Assembly (NCBI GenBank): GCA_027493525.1
Contig: JAOSKN010000002.1
Span: 2,079,326 to 2,143,325, forward strand
Direction of reading: 5' to 3'
DNA: 64,000 nt
Origin: Planctomycetota bacterium
Lineage (GTDB): Bacteria; Planctomycetota; SZUA-567; H5-PLA8
The position numbers and the translations under genes are program-made. Positions 53,025 to 61,670 of the stretch are shown one piece after another. Position 1 is the stretch's first letter. Every line of letters starts with the position of its first letter. The notes under the pieces were generated by a model that saw only the letters and a list, made by a program, of their open reading frames with translations, ran no database searches and was not told where the DNA came from.

Positions 53025-54218
53025 ATGTCCAATACAAAGACGATTCCCTGGCTGCGTACGCGGCTGAGCGCGCAGATGTTCCTCCAGTTCGCGATCTGGG
53101 GGGCGTGGGCGCCGGTGCTGGCCAATCACCTCAACCATCTCAAGTTCACCGGTGAGCAGATCGGGTTCGTCTACCTCACGGGCGCGCTGGGTACGGCCAT
53201 TTCGCCGCTCATCGCCGGGCAGATCGCGGATCGCTGGTTCTCCACCGAGCGCTTCCTGGGCGTGAGCTACCTCATGACCGGCGCCATGCTGTACCTGATG
53301 GCGGATGCGACGGCGTATGCCGACGTCTGGTGGCTGGCGCTGGCGGGGATGCTCTTCTTCGGCCCGACGCTGGGGCTGGCGAACGCGTTGAGCTTCCACC
53401 ACCTCGAGAATGCCGAGCGCGATTTCCCGCGCGTGCGCCTCTTTGGCACGATCGGCTGGATCGCCGCCAACTGGATCCTCAGTTGGTGGCTGGAAGGGGC
53501 GGATGACCGCCCGTGGGCCGACTGCCTGCGCCTGGGCGCGATCTTCGCGGCCCTCAACGGACTCTATTGCTTCTCGCTGCCGCATACTCCGCCCCGAGGC
53601 GAAGCGCAGGAACGCTTCGCGGTGGGCAAAGTCCTGAAGATGCTGGCCGATCCGTCCTTTTCGGTTTTCAGCGCCGTCGCCTTCCTGCTGCTGGTCTTCG
53701 CCACCTTCTATTACACCTTCGCGGGACTCTTCTTCGAAGTGGGCCTCAAGCTGACCAAGGAGCAAGTTCCGCGCGTCGCAAGCATCGGACAGACGATGGA
53801 AATCGTCATGATGTGGATTCTGCCGTTCTTTCTCCTTCGGTTGGGCTTCAAAACGACCATTGCCATCGGCATCGCCGCATGGGGCTTGCGCTTCGGCATC
53901 TTCGCGCTGGGCGAACCCACGGCACTGGTCATCGTCTCGCAAGGGCTGCACGGGGTCTGCTTCGCCTTTGCCATCGCCGCCGCGATGATCTACGTCGAGC
54001 GGATCAGCCCCAAGGACGTGCGCGGGAGCGCGCAGAGCTTTCTAGCCTTCATGACGTACGGCTTGGGCATGATCGTGGGAAATATTTCGTGCGCCAAGGT
54101 GGCGGGGCACTATGGCCAATACTGGCAAGGCATCTGGACGGTGCCGGCCGCAGGGTGCTTCGTCGCGCTGCTCATTTTCCTGATCGGCTTCAAAGCGCGG
54201 GACAAGCAAGAATCCTGA
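53025..54218 (+). CDS. MFS transporter, nucleoside:H+ symporter (NHS) type
   Basis: The 397-residue protein has twelve predicted helices. NHS-family features are RLSAQMFLQFAIWGAWAPVL at the start, SPLIAGQIADRWFSTERFL, and RVRLFGTIGWIAANWILSWW. Divergent from the hut operon with a 118-nt shared gap, which suggests that it imports a related substrate (histidine, urocanate or a nucleoside), but the family points to nucleosides. Alternate start 53010. The frame is open further upstream to 52752, antisense to hutU, which I reject. Confidence 0.85.
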   Translation: MSNTKTIPWLRTRLSAQMFLQFAIWGAWAPVLANHLNHLKFTGEQIGFVYLTGALGTAISPLIAGQIADRWFSTERFLGVSYLMTGAMLYLMADATAYADVWWLALAGMLFFGPTLGLANALSFHHLENAERDFPRVRLFGTIGWIAANWILSWWLEGADDRPWADCLRLGAIFAALNGLYCFSLPHTPPRGEAQERFAVGKVLKMLADPSFSVFSAVAFLLLVFATFYYTFAGLFFEVGLKLTKEQVPRVASIGQTMEIVMMWILPFFLLRLGFKTTIAIGIAAWGLRFGIFALGEPTALVIVSQGLHGVCFAFAIAAAMIYVERISPKDVRGSAQSFLAFMTYGLGMIVGNISCAKVAGHYGQYWQGIWTVPAAGCFVALLIFLIGFKARDKQES

Positions 54219-54283
54219 GGCGTAAATCAAGCAAACCCGCGTGAACAGTGACCGTGTTTCTCTTTTCATACTTCATACTTCGC

Positions 54284-54979
54284 TCACTTCTTCGCCTCCG
54301 CCTTGCGCTTCTCGTACGCCGCCAGTTCCTTCGCGGGATTGTCATCAAAGGCCTGCTTGCAGCCGCCGCAGCAGACGTAATAGGTCTTGCCCTGGTACTG
54401 CACCGCGATGGTGCCCAGCCCGCCGGTGATGACGCACTCGGGGCCGTTCACGTCCTTCCCGAAGTTGCTCCCTTCCTTCGTCGCGCCGACCTCGCTGAGT
54501 TTCGCGAAACGTTCGCCCTGCTTGCGCTCGTACAGCACCGTCATGCGCTTGCCCTTCGCAATCAGGCTGATCGTGATCCGCGCGGGCTCCTCTTCGCCAG
54601 CCTGGTCGGTCGTCAACTCCAGATCCTTGAACTTGTTGATTTCGCCGGTGTAGACGGCCTCCCCGCCTCCGGCCTTCGTGCCCGTCAGGCGGAATTTGTT
54701 CGGTCCGTCGCCCGGTGCGATGGTCGCGGCGGTGAAGTACTTGGCTTGCGCGGCGGTCAGGCTCAGCACCGCGCGGCCGTCCTTGAAGGCCCAGGCCCAG
54801 GCGTACTCTTCGCCCCATGTGTCGCCTTTCGCGGGGCGCCCGCCGCCTTTCCACGTGCCGATCATTTCGTGCAGCGCCGAGAGCGCTTTCTTGTCGGCTT
54901 CGAGCTGATCCGTCTCGCCCGCGGACAGGTTCAGCACCGGCAGCGCAACCAGCATGCCCAGCACCCAGATCCAGCGCAT
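54284..54979 (-). CDS. Secreted protein with C-terminal TRASH/YHS-like metal-binding motif
   Basis: The 231-residue protein starts at ATG 54979 with a signal peptide (MRWIWVLGMLVALPVLNLSAG). The middle is a beta-rich domain with WKGGGRPAKGD and YTGEINKFKDLEL. The end has the pattern YQGKTYYVCCGGCKQAFDDNP, typical of TRASH/YHS domains, which bind metal through cysteines. It is likely periplasmic and metal-related. Convergent with the MFS gene; the 65-nt gap contains GTGAACAGTGACC. Confidence 0.72.
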   Translation of the reverse strand: MRWIWVLGMLVALPVLNLSAGETDQLEADKKALSALHEMIGTWKGGGRPAKGDTWGEEYAWAWAFKDGRAVLSLTAAQAKYFTAATIAPGDGPNKFRLTGTKAGGGEAVYTGEINKFKDLELTTDQAGEEEPARITISLIAKGKRMTVLYERKQGERFAKLSEVGATKEGSNFGKDVNGPECVITGGLGTIAVQYQGKTYYVCCGGCKQAFDDNPAKELAAYEKRKAEAKK

Positions 54980-55173
54980 AGTATGGCCCTCGAATCCGCG
55001 GCCGATGGTATCCTGTGAGCAGGACGGAGGCAACCGGGGAGAAACGGCGGGAATTCCAGATAGCGCGGGGACCGGCCCAGAGGATGCGCGACACGGCTTT
55101 CGTCGACTCGATCCTCGCTGGATCGCTTAAAGTGCCGATGCCTGCCATGGCGGAAAACCGCGAGCGGAGACGG

Positions 55174-56097
55174 CTACTTGATTGAATGGATTCGTTCGCA
55201 TTCCGCGGCCCACCGGTCGTCCCATGCGCCTAGGAAATTGTCGTACGTCCAGCTCGGTTTTAACGATGTCGCGCCGGCGGCTTCCATCGCCAGCTTCTTA
55301 ACTTCCCACCAATAGAAGGCTACGATCGTGTCGGACTGTTTCCTGGACAAATTAGGCTTCAGGCGCATCTTAAACTCCATGACCTGCGTTCCATATCCCG
55401 TCAAACGCTCCGTGAAGGCCACATCCTCAACGCCCTCTTCCAGCCGCAATCCGATTTCACGCGACAATTCAATTGGAAATAGATTGCTCGCCACGTCGGC
55501 CTGAAGCTGGTCTTGGATGGTTTGCACTTGCGCCCTCGAAAGGGGAATGCCAATCCGCAGGGCGCCCTGCACGAGTTGGACCTTGTCCTTTGGCGCCGCG
55601 GAGTCGTCGCAGAGAAAGGGCAGCGCGGCCCCCGCGCCCACCGCCATCACGGTAGTAAAGAGCAGGCCTAGCGAGAATCGTCGCTGCAGGGCGAAGATCC
55701 CGCTCAGGACCAGCAAGCTGCTCACGATCAGGAGTATGCTGAAGCGCTCCTGTATGGCTCGAGTCCAGATTTCTGTGCGTCGCCCATTATCGAAGGTGGA
55801 GTACGGAGTTGCCGATTTTTCCAGAAACAATTCGAGGTAATAGTCCCAAGGGACTTCTGCCGTTGCCGCAAGAGTGAATTCATACGCCAATAGTGCGAAA
55901 AGCAGCGAACCTGCGGCAAGTAGGACCATGGCCGCGGCCACCCTGAGCCTGGAAGGCTTCTGGAACCAAGCTGCTCCCGAGCCGTATTGCGAATGATCGC
56001 GCGAAATTCCTGGAGTGTCCGATGCTGATCCCATTGGAGCCCCTGGCAGGTCAACAGCGCTCAGCGACCCGCAATGGTCCTTGACCGCACGGAGCAC
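55174..56097 (-). CDS. Membrane protein of unknown function
   Basis: The 307-residue protein has three hydrophobic segments (VAAAMVLLAAGSLLFALLAY near 54-73, ILLIVSSLLVLSGIFAL near 120-137, and LLFTTVMAVGAGAALPFL near 144-161) and a soluble C-terminal half with several amphipathic helices. No family recognised. Codon use is less GC-rich than most neighbours. It could start at 56097 or at ATG 56034 (MGSASDTPGIS), as the first 21 residues are not clearly protein-like. Confidence 0.55.
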   Translation of the reverse strand: MLRAVKDHCGSLSAVDLPGAPMGSASDTPGISRDHSQYGSGAAWFQKPSRLRVAAAMVLLAAGSLLFALLAYEFTLAATAEVPWDYYLELFLEKSATPYSTFDNGRRTEIWTRAIQERFSILLIVSSLLVLSGIFALQRRFSLGLLFTTVMAVGAGAALPFLCDDSAAPKDKVQLVQGALRIGIPLSRAQVQTIQDQLQADVASNLFPIELSREIGLRLEEGVEDVAFTERLTGYGTQVMEFKMRLKPNLSRKQSDTIVAFYWWEVKKLAMEAAGATSLKPSWTYDNFLGAWDDRWAAECERIHSIK

Positions 56098-56129
56098 AAA
56101 GCCCTGAACTTATATCGGTTTCGCTAGGC

Positions 56130-56870
56130 TTAATGTCCGAAGACCACTTCAACCGCGCCCACCGCCGCGCCGTCCCGGCCCAGCAGGCTCTGCGCGCCGG
56201 CTTCGGCGGCGAAGTCGAGAGGCTGGCTCTGGAGCGCCACCTCGGTCCAGCCGAGGCAGTCGTTGGCATCGAGGGTCAGTTCGCCGAGCTTCTCGCCGGC
56301 TCTGTCGCAGAAGGCGATCACCTCCTGGCTGGGAACCTGGCCGAGCGTCCAGAGGCTGGCGATGCGCCCCGCGGCGGCTCCGCCGTTCTTGAGCGCCTGC
56401 TGCGAGAGGTCCTTCCAGAGTTTGTCCGAGAGCGTGTCGTCGTCGAAGAGGTAGACGTAGGCCTTTTCCCCGTTCGCGAAGGCGCGCGGCACGGTGACTT
56501 TGACGGGGTGGGGGAAGCCCGCGTCGTCGGGCGCCACCGGCGTCACATAAACGGTCTCGGGATCGGACTGGAAGCGCACCGCCAGGAAGGTATCCGGAGC
56601 GCTGGTCCAGTCCGCCCACTTCACGGCCGGCTGCCGCGGATCGACCGTGTAGGTCACGAGCATCTGTTCCTGAACGCGCGGGGCTTCGGAATCCTTGCCC
56701 GCGGCGAAAGTCACGCCCAAGCCCACGCCGCCGGCAAGAAGCCCGACGACGAGGCCGGTCATCAGCAGCGTGGTTCCGCCGAAGCGCCCCGGCCCGCGCC
56801 GAGCAGGTCGAGGCTCGTCAAGCGGCCGTACTTCCACCCGTTCGCTGCCGTGATGGGTCGTCATGCGCAA
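56130..56870 (-). CDS. Membrane-anchored protein of unknown function
   Basis: The 246-residue protein has a charged N-terminus (about 1-32), one hydrophobic segment (TTLLMTGLVVGLLAGGVGLG near 33-52) and an extracytoplasmic domain. The latter has VTYTVDPRQPAVKWADWTS and KAYVYLFDDDTLSDKLWKDL. No family recognised. Starts at 56870 or at the ATG two codons later. The arrangement suits a periplasmic binding or regulatory domain. Confidence 0.6.
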   Translation of the reverse strand: MRMTTHHGSERVEVRPLDEPRPARRGPGRFGGTTLLMTGLVVGLLAGGVGLGVTFAAGKDSEAPRVQEQMLVTYTVDPRQPAVKWADWTSAPDTFLAVRFQSDPETVYVTPVAPDDAGFPHPVKVTVPRAFANGEKAYVYLFDDDTLSDKLWKDLSQQALKNGGAAAGRIASLWTLGQVPSQEVIAFCDRAGEKLGELTLDANDCLGWTEVALQSQPLDFAAEAGAQSLLGRDGAAVGAVEVVFGH

Positions 56871-57273
56871 AGCCTCCGTGTTGGCGCCCCTCCGCCGCGG
56901 GCATAAGCATTATTACCGCTAGAGGGACCATCCTTTCGGTTCATTATTCACTACGGAGGGCGAAAAGGAGAACTGGGTCTTAGCGTGTAAGACCTTTTCC
57001 TCACTTCACCTCCACCAGCTTCGCTGGCTCATCCTTCCCCGAGACGGCCTTGCAGGGCGTGTCGTTGACCACCGTGCGGCGCGGGCGCGTCCAGTAGGGT
57101 CCGGAGATCTCGTCGGTCGCGCTTGCCTCGGGTGGGCCAATGTTCGGCGCGGCGCCTATATTGGATCCGATTGTTTTTCCCGATTTCTTCGAAGGCCCCT
57201 ACGAGCTTAAGGCGGGTACCGCATTCCGCGAGGCCTCGCTTTTCCTCCACGGGGGCAGGGTTATACTTCTGAC
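56871..57273. other. 403-nt region without a confirmed gene; possible gene remnant
   Basis: On the minus strand, 57004-57198 is an open stretch of 65 codons after an upstream TAG, without a plausible start codon. It ends TDEISGPYWTRPRRTVVNDT and PAKLVEVK, and reads like the C-terminal part of a protein. It may be a remnant or a frameshifted gene. Nothing else is recognised apart from the -10 box at its right end. Confidence 0.35.
57262..57267 (+). promoter_or_regulatory. Putative -10 box giving a leaderless kinase transcript
   Basis: TATACT ends 6 nt before the kinase ATG at 57274, with no ribosome-site motif between. The spacing matches a transcription start at the ATG and repeats that at trpF. 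Confidence 0.4.
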
Positions 57274-58719
57274 ATGTCCGATTCTTCGACCGAACCCGAA
57301 CCCACGCGGCCGGCGTCCTCGCCGAGCGGTTCGTCGCCCGCCGACGAGCAGACTATCATCGGGACGCCTCAGCCGGCGCAGGGTGGAGAAGGGGGCCTGG
57401 TCCGGCTGAACGCGCGGCCCGGGCTATCGGTGCAGGACCTTGCCGACGATCCGCTCCTGGCGCGCGCGCCGAAGCGGCGCGTGGAGCCCCTCGGCGTGGT
57501 CGCGCCGGCGCTGGGCGGGATCCCCATTCTGGCGCGGCTGGGCAAGGGCGGGATGGGCGCGGTCTACTACGGCGTGCATCCGCGTCTGGACATCGAGGTC
57601 GCGGTTAAGGTCCTTCCCACGGCGCCGGCGCAGTCGAACCCGGACCTCGTCCAGCGCTTTCTGCGCGAGGCCAAGGTCGCCGCGAAGGTGAAGTCCGCCC
57701 ATCTTGTCGGCGTGCTCGACGTCAACGACGAAGCGGGCCTGTACTACATCGTCATGGAGTACGTTCGTGGCGAGTCGGCGGGCGAGCTGCTGCGGCGCGT
57801 GAAGAATTCGACCGGCGGCGGGCTTTCCGAATTCGGGGCGCTGGAACTGCTCGAAGCCGCGGCAAAAGGGCTGGCCGCCGCGCACCGCGCGGGCATCATC
57901 CACCGGGACATCAAGCCGGACAACCTGATGATCCCCAAGCGCGAGGGCGGCAACGAACTGCTCTATGCCGAGGCCAAGCTCGCCGATCTCGGGCTCGCGC
58001 GCTCCGAGCTGGCCGACGTCGCGCTCACCGGAAACCAGGCCGCGATGGGCACGCCCGGGTACATGGCGCCCGAACAGGGCAAGGACGCCCGAACCGCCGG
58101 CAAGCCCGCCGACGTCTTCAGCATGGGCGCCGCGCTCTTCGCGCTCCTTTCAGGCCGCGCGCCGTTCCAGGGCCCCACCGCGATCAAGATTCTTTTCGCC
58201 ACGCTGGCCGAGCCTCACCCGCCGATCCGGACGCTGCGGCCCGACGTAAGCCCCGCCACCGCCGCGCTCATCGACCGCTGCCTGCAGAAGGATCCCGCCG
58301 CGCGCTACGCCGACGCCGGGGAACTCGCCGCGGCGCTGGCGGCGTGCAAGGCCGGCTTGAGCGCCGCGCCGCGAACTCCGAATGCGCCGAGTTCCGCCGT
58401 TGCGACGTCCGTACCTGGCGCGGCCGGTCCGCATACGCCGCCGCCTTTGACGCCGGCGCCGGCCCACGCGCCTCCCGGGCCGCCACAGGTTGACCGCGCG
58501 TCGAATAAGGCGGCCTTGATCGCGGGGCTGCTGGCCGGCGTGTTGATCTTCGGCGGCCTGGGCGCGTGGGGGCTGGTCGTTCTGGGGCGCGACCTGAATT
58601 CTACGGCCGACCCTCTTCCGCAGCCGCAGCCCCTGCCGCAGCCGCTTGAACCCGTTCCTTCGCCGCCGTATGTCGATCCCGGCCCAACCCCGCCGCCGCC
58701 CCCGAGCCGCCGCCGCTGA
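57274..58719 (+). CDS. Ser/Thr protein kinase, membrane-anchored (N-terminal part of a probable larger protein)
   Basis: The 481-residue frame has a Ser/Pro-rich start (about 1-80), a kinase domain at about 85-355 (LGKGGMGAVYYG, VAVKVLP, HRDIKPDNLM, DLG in place of DFG, MAPEQ), a Pro/Ala linker, one membrane helix (ALIAGLLAGVLIFGGLGAWGL near 409-430) and a Pro-rich end with a stop at 58719. The Pro tract (CCGCCGCCGCCCCCGAGCC near 58690-58707) is where the frame appears to slip. One more C would continue as PEPPPLKQDAHAVLRAL into the next open frame. Full protein about 872 residues: kinase inside, repeat domain outside, a layout known for bacterial sensor kinases. Confidence 0.88.
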   Translation: MSDSSTEPEPTRPASSPSGSSPADEQTIIGTPQPAQGGEGGLVRLNARPGLSVQDLADDPLLARAPKRRVEPLGVVAPALGGIPILARLGKGGMGAVYYGVHPRLDIEVAVKVLPTAPAQSNPDLVQRFLREAKVAAKVKSAHLVGVLDVNDEAGLYYIVMEYVRGESAGELLRRVKNSTGGGLSEFGALELLEAAAKGLAAAHRAGIIHRDIKPDNLMIPKREGGNELLYAEAKLADLGLARSELADVALTGNQAAMGTPGYMAPEQGKDARTAGKPADVFSMGAALFALLSGRAPFQGPTAIKILFATLAEPHPPIRTLRPDVSPATAALIDRCLQKDPAARYADAGELAAALAACKAGLSAAPRTPNAPSSAVATSVPGAAGPHTPPPLTPAPAHAPPGPPQVDRASNKAALIAGLLAGVLIFGGLGAWGLVVLGRDLNSTADPLPQPQPLPQPLEPVPSPPYVDPGPTPPPPPSRRR

Positions 58720-58736
58720 AGCAGGATGCCCATGCC

Positions 58737-59891
58737 GTGTTGCGCGCGCTCCGGACCCCCGAGCAGGTCCAGGCCTATCGCGCGGGGCTCGTCGATCGCG
58801 TCCGCGTCGCCGACCTCGAATCCGGAGCAGGGATGATCGACCTGCTGATGTGGGACGAGATCGGGGAATTGAGCCCCGCGGAACTCGATGTCCTGCAAGC
58901 TTGGAGCCGCGACAAGCGGAAGGTCGGGAAGAAGACGGCCCGCCAGATCTTGGCGGTCTTCATCGTCAATTGGGTCGCGCGCCAGGCGGCGTATTCGCCC
59001 GAGCAGGTCAAGACCTTCCTGACCGGCGCGCGCGAGATGCTCGCCGAAGCCCCGCTCGAGGATCCGGTCCTGCTCATGGAGACCGCCGCGTTGTACGCCT
59101 ACGTCGAGCCGGTCTCGGCCGAGTCGCGGGAGCGCTGCGTGAACGCGGCCCTTGAGCTGATGGACGCGCGGGATGTCAACGCCCTGCCGCCGCTTCTCCG
59201 CGCCTGCCAGATGCAGCAGCGGGGCTACGCGAACAGCCCCGAGTACCGCGCCCAGGGGGACTGGGGCCGGGCGCGCGGGCTTTTCGAGACCGCCGCGGGC
59301 TACTTCGCGCGCGCGGGAGACCGCGCGGGGCAGGCCCAGAGCCTCTACCAAGTCGGGCGCAGCCTGCAGCCCGACATTAACCTGGCTGGCGGCGACTGGA
59401 CTCAGGCCGCGGCCTGCTACGCCAAGGGGGCCGGCCTGCTCAAGGACGCCGGGCGTCCGCACGCCCAAGCCTACTTCCTGCGGCAACAGGCGTACTGCCT
59501 CCAGCCCGAACGCAACCCCATCGGCAACTGGGATACCGCGGCCAAGCTCTACAACGAATCCGGAGCCCTCGAAGCCCTGCACGCCCACGTCTTCGAGCAG
59601 GCCGACTGCCTGTGCATGCAGGGCTACTGCCTGAGCCCCGTGCGAAATCCCGCCGGCAACTGGGAGACCTCGGCGCGCTTCTACGAACAGGCCAGCAAGA
59701 TCTACGCCGCCTCCGAGAACAAAAAGCGGCTCCAGGGCGTCTGCCTGCACGAGATCGCCTACCAGCGAATTCGCGCCGACAAGCGCAACCTCACCCCCGA
59801 GACGCGGGAACTCTTCCGACGCGCCGGCGCCCTGCGCCGCGAGGCCGGCGACGAGCAGGGCGCGCAGATCAGCGAGTCCTGGCTGCGCTGA
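58737..59891 (+). CDS. Repeat-rich (TPR/Sel1-like) domain, probable C-terminal half of the preceding kinase
   Basis: The frame of 384 residues opens with GTG 58737, but in-frame protein-like sequence continues upstream (PPLKQDAHAVLRALRTPEQ) to the Pro tract, so this is probably not a separate gene. It is helical. Its C-terminal half has three or four repeats of about 38 residues with the pattern LQPxxNxxGGDWxxAAxxY, for example SLQPDINLAGGDWTQAAACY and CLQPERNPIGNWDTAAKLY. Such repeats resemble TPR/Sel1-like modules. They would sit outside the membrane and bind a ligand or partner. Confidence 0.7.
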   Translation: MLRALRTPEQVQAYRAGLVDRVRVADLESGAGMIDLLMWDEIGELSPAELDVLQAWSRDKRKVGKKTARQILAVFIVNWVARQAAYSPEQVKTFLTGAREMLAEAPLEDPVLLMETAALYAYVEPVSAESRERCVNAALELMDARDVNALPPLLRACQMQQRGYANSPEYRAQGDWGRARGLFETAAGYFARAGDRAGQAQSLYQVGRSLQPDINLAGGDWTQAAACYAKGAGLLKDAGRPHAQAYFLRQQAYCLQPERNPIGNWDTAAKLYNESGALEALHAHVFEQADCLCMQGYCLSPVRNPAGNWETSARFYEQASKIYAASENKKRLQGVCLHEIAYQRIRADKRNLTPETRELFRRAGALRREAGDEQGAQISESWLR

Positions 59892-59897
59892 GACGGC

Positions 59898-59926
59898 CGG
59901 GGCCGCGCGCCGCGGCGCAGGCCCCG
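59898..59926. terminator. Hairpin between convergent genes
   Basis: CGGGGCC (59898-59904) and GGCCCCG (59920-59926) form a perfect 7-bp stem with a GC-rich inner loop that can pair further. It lies between convergent kinase and dioxygenase genes and may terminate both. No T-run. Confidence 0.45.
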
Positions 59927-59927
59927 C

Positions 59928-60683
59928 TTACGGCGCCGGCGGCTCGGCGTGCCGGTTGAAGCCCATCCGGTCCGCGCCGCTGAGCTGCACCGCCGCGTGC
60001 CGCGGCGCATCCCACTTCGTCACGCGCACGAACGGCAGGATCGCCCGGATCGCCAGGCCGATCCGGCGCTTGCTCGAGGTGTTCGGCGCCGAGTAATGCA
60101 GCGTCCGTTCGTTGAAGAGGAAGAATTCGCCGGCCTTCATCTCCAGCGGCACCGCCTTCGACGCGTCGATCCGGTCCGGGTCCGCGCCTTCTCCGAAGGC
60201 TACGCCCTTCATCTTTATGTGCGGGATCAGCTTGCTCTGCGAGCCGGGGATCACCTGCGGGCAGGAATTCTCCAGCGTCGCGTCGTCGATCGCCATCCAC
60301 GCGGACATCACCACCGCGGGCTCCAGCGGCCAGTAGTTGTTGTCCTGATGCCACGGGATCGCCAGCGCGCCGGGCTGCTTGATGAAGAAGTTCGTCCGCC
60401 ACAACAGCAAGTCTTCGCCGACCACCGCGGTCATGCGCCGCACTACGGCCGGATTGGAGGCCAAGTCCCAGATCAGGCGCTCGTCGAGGTGGCGGTTGTG
60501 GTGCTTCTGCGTATGGTCAGGCGCGTCGCGCTCGAGGACCTGTTCGATCCGGGGACGCAGCTCGGCCATCTCTTCGGGCGTATAGGCCTGGAACGGTCCC
60601 AGGAAGCCGTCGGTGTGGAACCGGAGCACCTGGTCGGGCGTCAGGGTCAGGGCCTGGGGTTCGGCGGTCAATACGGCGGTCAT
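59928..60683 (-). CDS. Phytanoyl-CoA dioxygenase (PhyH) family protein
   Basis: The 251-residue non-heme iron, 2-oxoglutarate-dependent oxygenase-like protein has the facial triad HxD in IPWHQDNNYWP near residue 115 and a distal His in NERTLHYSAPNTSSKRR, whose Arg would bind 2-oxoglutarate. The start MTAVLTAEPQALTLTPDQVLRFHTDGF is standard for the family. Substrate unknown; planctomycete genomes hold many such genes near sugar or osmolyte catabolism. Divergent from an AraC regulator gene, with a 126-nt shared gap, so probably controlled by it. Confidence 0.88.
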   Translation of the reverse strand: MTAVLTAEPQALTLTPDQVLRFHTDGFLGPFQAYTPEEMAELRPRIEQVLERDAPDHTQKHHNRHLDERLIWDLASNPAVVRRMTAVVGEDLLLWRTNFFIKQPGALAIPWHQDNNYWPLEPAVVMSAWMAIDDATLENSCPQVIPGSQSKLIPHIKMKGVAFGEGADPDRIDASKAVPLEMKAGEFFLFNERTLHYSAPNTSSKRRIGLAIRAILPFVRVTKWDAPRHAAVQLSGADRMGFNRHAEPPAP

Positions 60684-60809
60684 CGGGTCGTCCTCCGAGG
60701 GCTAGGGTTCACGCGCGTCACGTGGACAATGTCCCTCAATCGGTCCTGGTTGACAATGGAGCCAATAGACCATAAGTTGCACTGAATCGGTGGTCATAAA
60801 GGAGCGCGC

Positions 60810-61664
60810 ATGGCTTCGATCCGGGCCGAGGCGTTTCTGGACGCCCTCCTGCACCCGGCTTGCCGGGTCGAGTTCCTGATCCACAACTTCACCCGGGTCC
60901 CGGCCGACTGGCGCTTCGACCGGCGCACCATCGAGGAGCACCTCGTCTACTACGTCGTCGAGCACGTCTGTCGCGGGCGCGTGGACGGCAAGACGTTCTA
61001 CCTGGAGCCGCATTCGCTGATGTGGCTGCCGCCGCGAAAGGTTCACACGCTGGCCAACGCCGATCCGCGCAAGCCGATCTCGCTCTACCACTTCCGCTTC
61101 GACCTCCTGAAGGGCGCGCGCCGGCTCGACGCCGGGCCCGGGATGGTCCTGCTGCATGGCGCGGACGATCTGCGCCAGGCCTTCGCCCAGCTCCTCGACG
61201 AGTACCGCGCGCGACTGCCTTACCAGGCTTCGCGCCTGCGCGCGATGCTGCACCTGCTTTTCACCGGCGTGCTGAGGCGGGCGGGGGCGCGCGCCGCCGA
61301 GGACGACCCGCCGCTCGGGCGCGCGCGCCGCGACCGGCTGGCGGCGTACGTCGAGGCCCGCCTGGACCGCGCGATCCGGCCCGCCGAGTTGGCCGCCGAA
61401 GTCGGCCTCGCGCCGGATTACTTCACGCGCGTCTTCCGCCGCACCTACGGTGTCCCGCCTCGCGTCTGGCTCGTCCGCGCCCGGATGCGCCGCGCCGCCG
61501 ACCGGCTCGTCGAATCCAACCGCGCCATCGGCGAGATCGCCGCGGAACTGGGCTACGAGAACCTCTATTTCTTCAGCCGCCAGTTCAAGCAGTCGCTCGG
61601 CTTGAGCCCGCGCGCCTACCGCCGCCGCCATGCGCGGCTGGCGCTCCCGCCGCGCGGGGCATGA
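60810..61664 (+). CDS. AraC family transcriptional regulator
   Basis: The 284-residue protein has an N-terminal cupin-like sensing domain (about 1-170, with PHSLMWLPPRKVHTLANAD) and a C-terminal double HTH: DRAIRPAELAAEVGLAPDYF, then RTYGVPPRVWLVRARMRRA, and NRAIGEIAAELGYENLYFFS with the closing FKQSLGLSPRAYRRRH. AAGGAG before the ATG. It lies divergent from the PhyH gene, its likely target, and is followed by a repeat and an oxidoreductase gene. Confidence 0.93.
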   Translation: MASIRAEAFLDALLHPACRVEFLIHNFTRVPADWRFDRRTIEEHLVYYVVEHVCRGRVDGKTFYLEPHSLMWLPPRKVHTLANADPRKPISLYHFRFDLLKGARRLDAGPGMVLLHGADDLRQAFAQLLDEYRARLPYQASRLRAMLHLLFTGVLRRAGARAAEDDPPLGRARRDRLAAYVEARLDRAIRPAELAAEVGLAPDYFTRVFRRTYGVPPRVWLVRARMRRAADRLVESNRAIGEIAAELGYENLYFFSRQFKQSLGLSPRAYRRRHARLALPPRGA

Positions 61665-61670
61665 GTGAAC

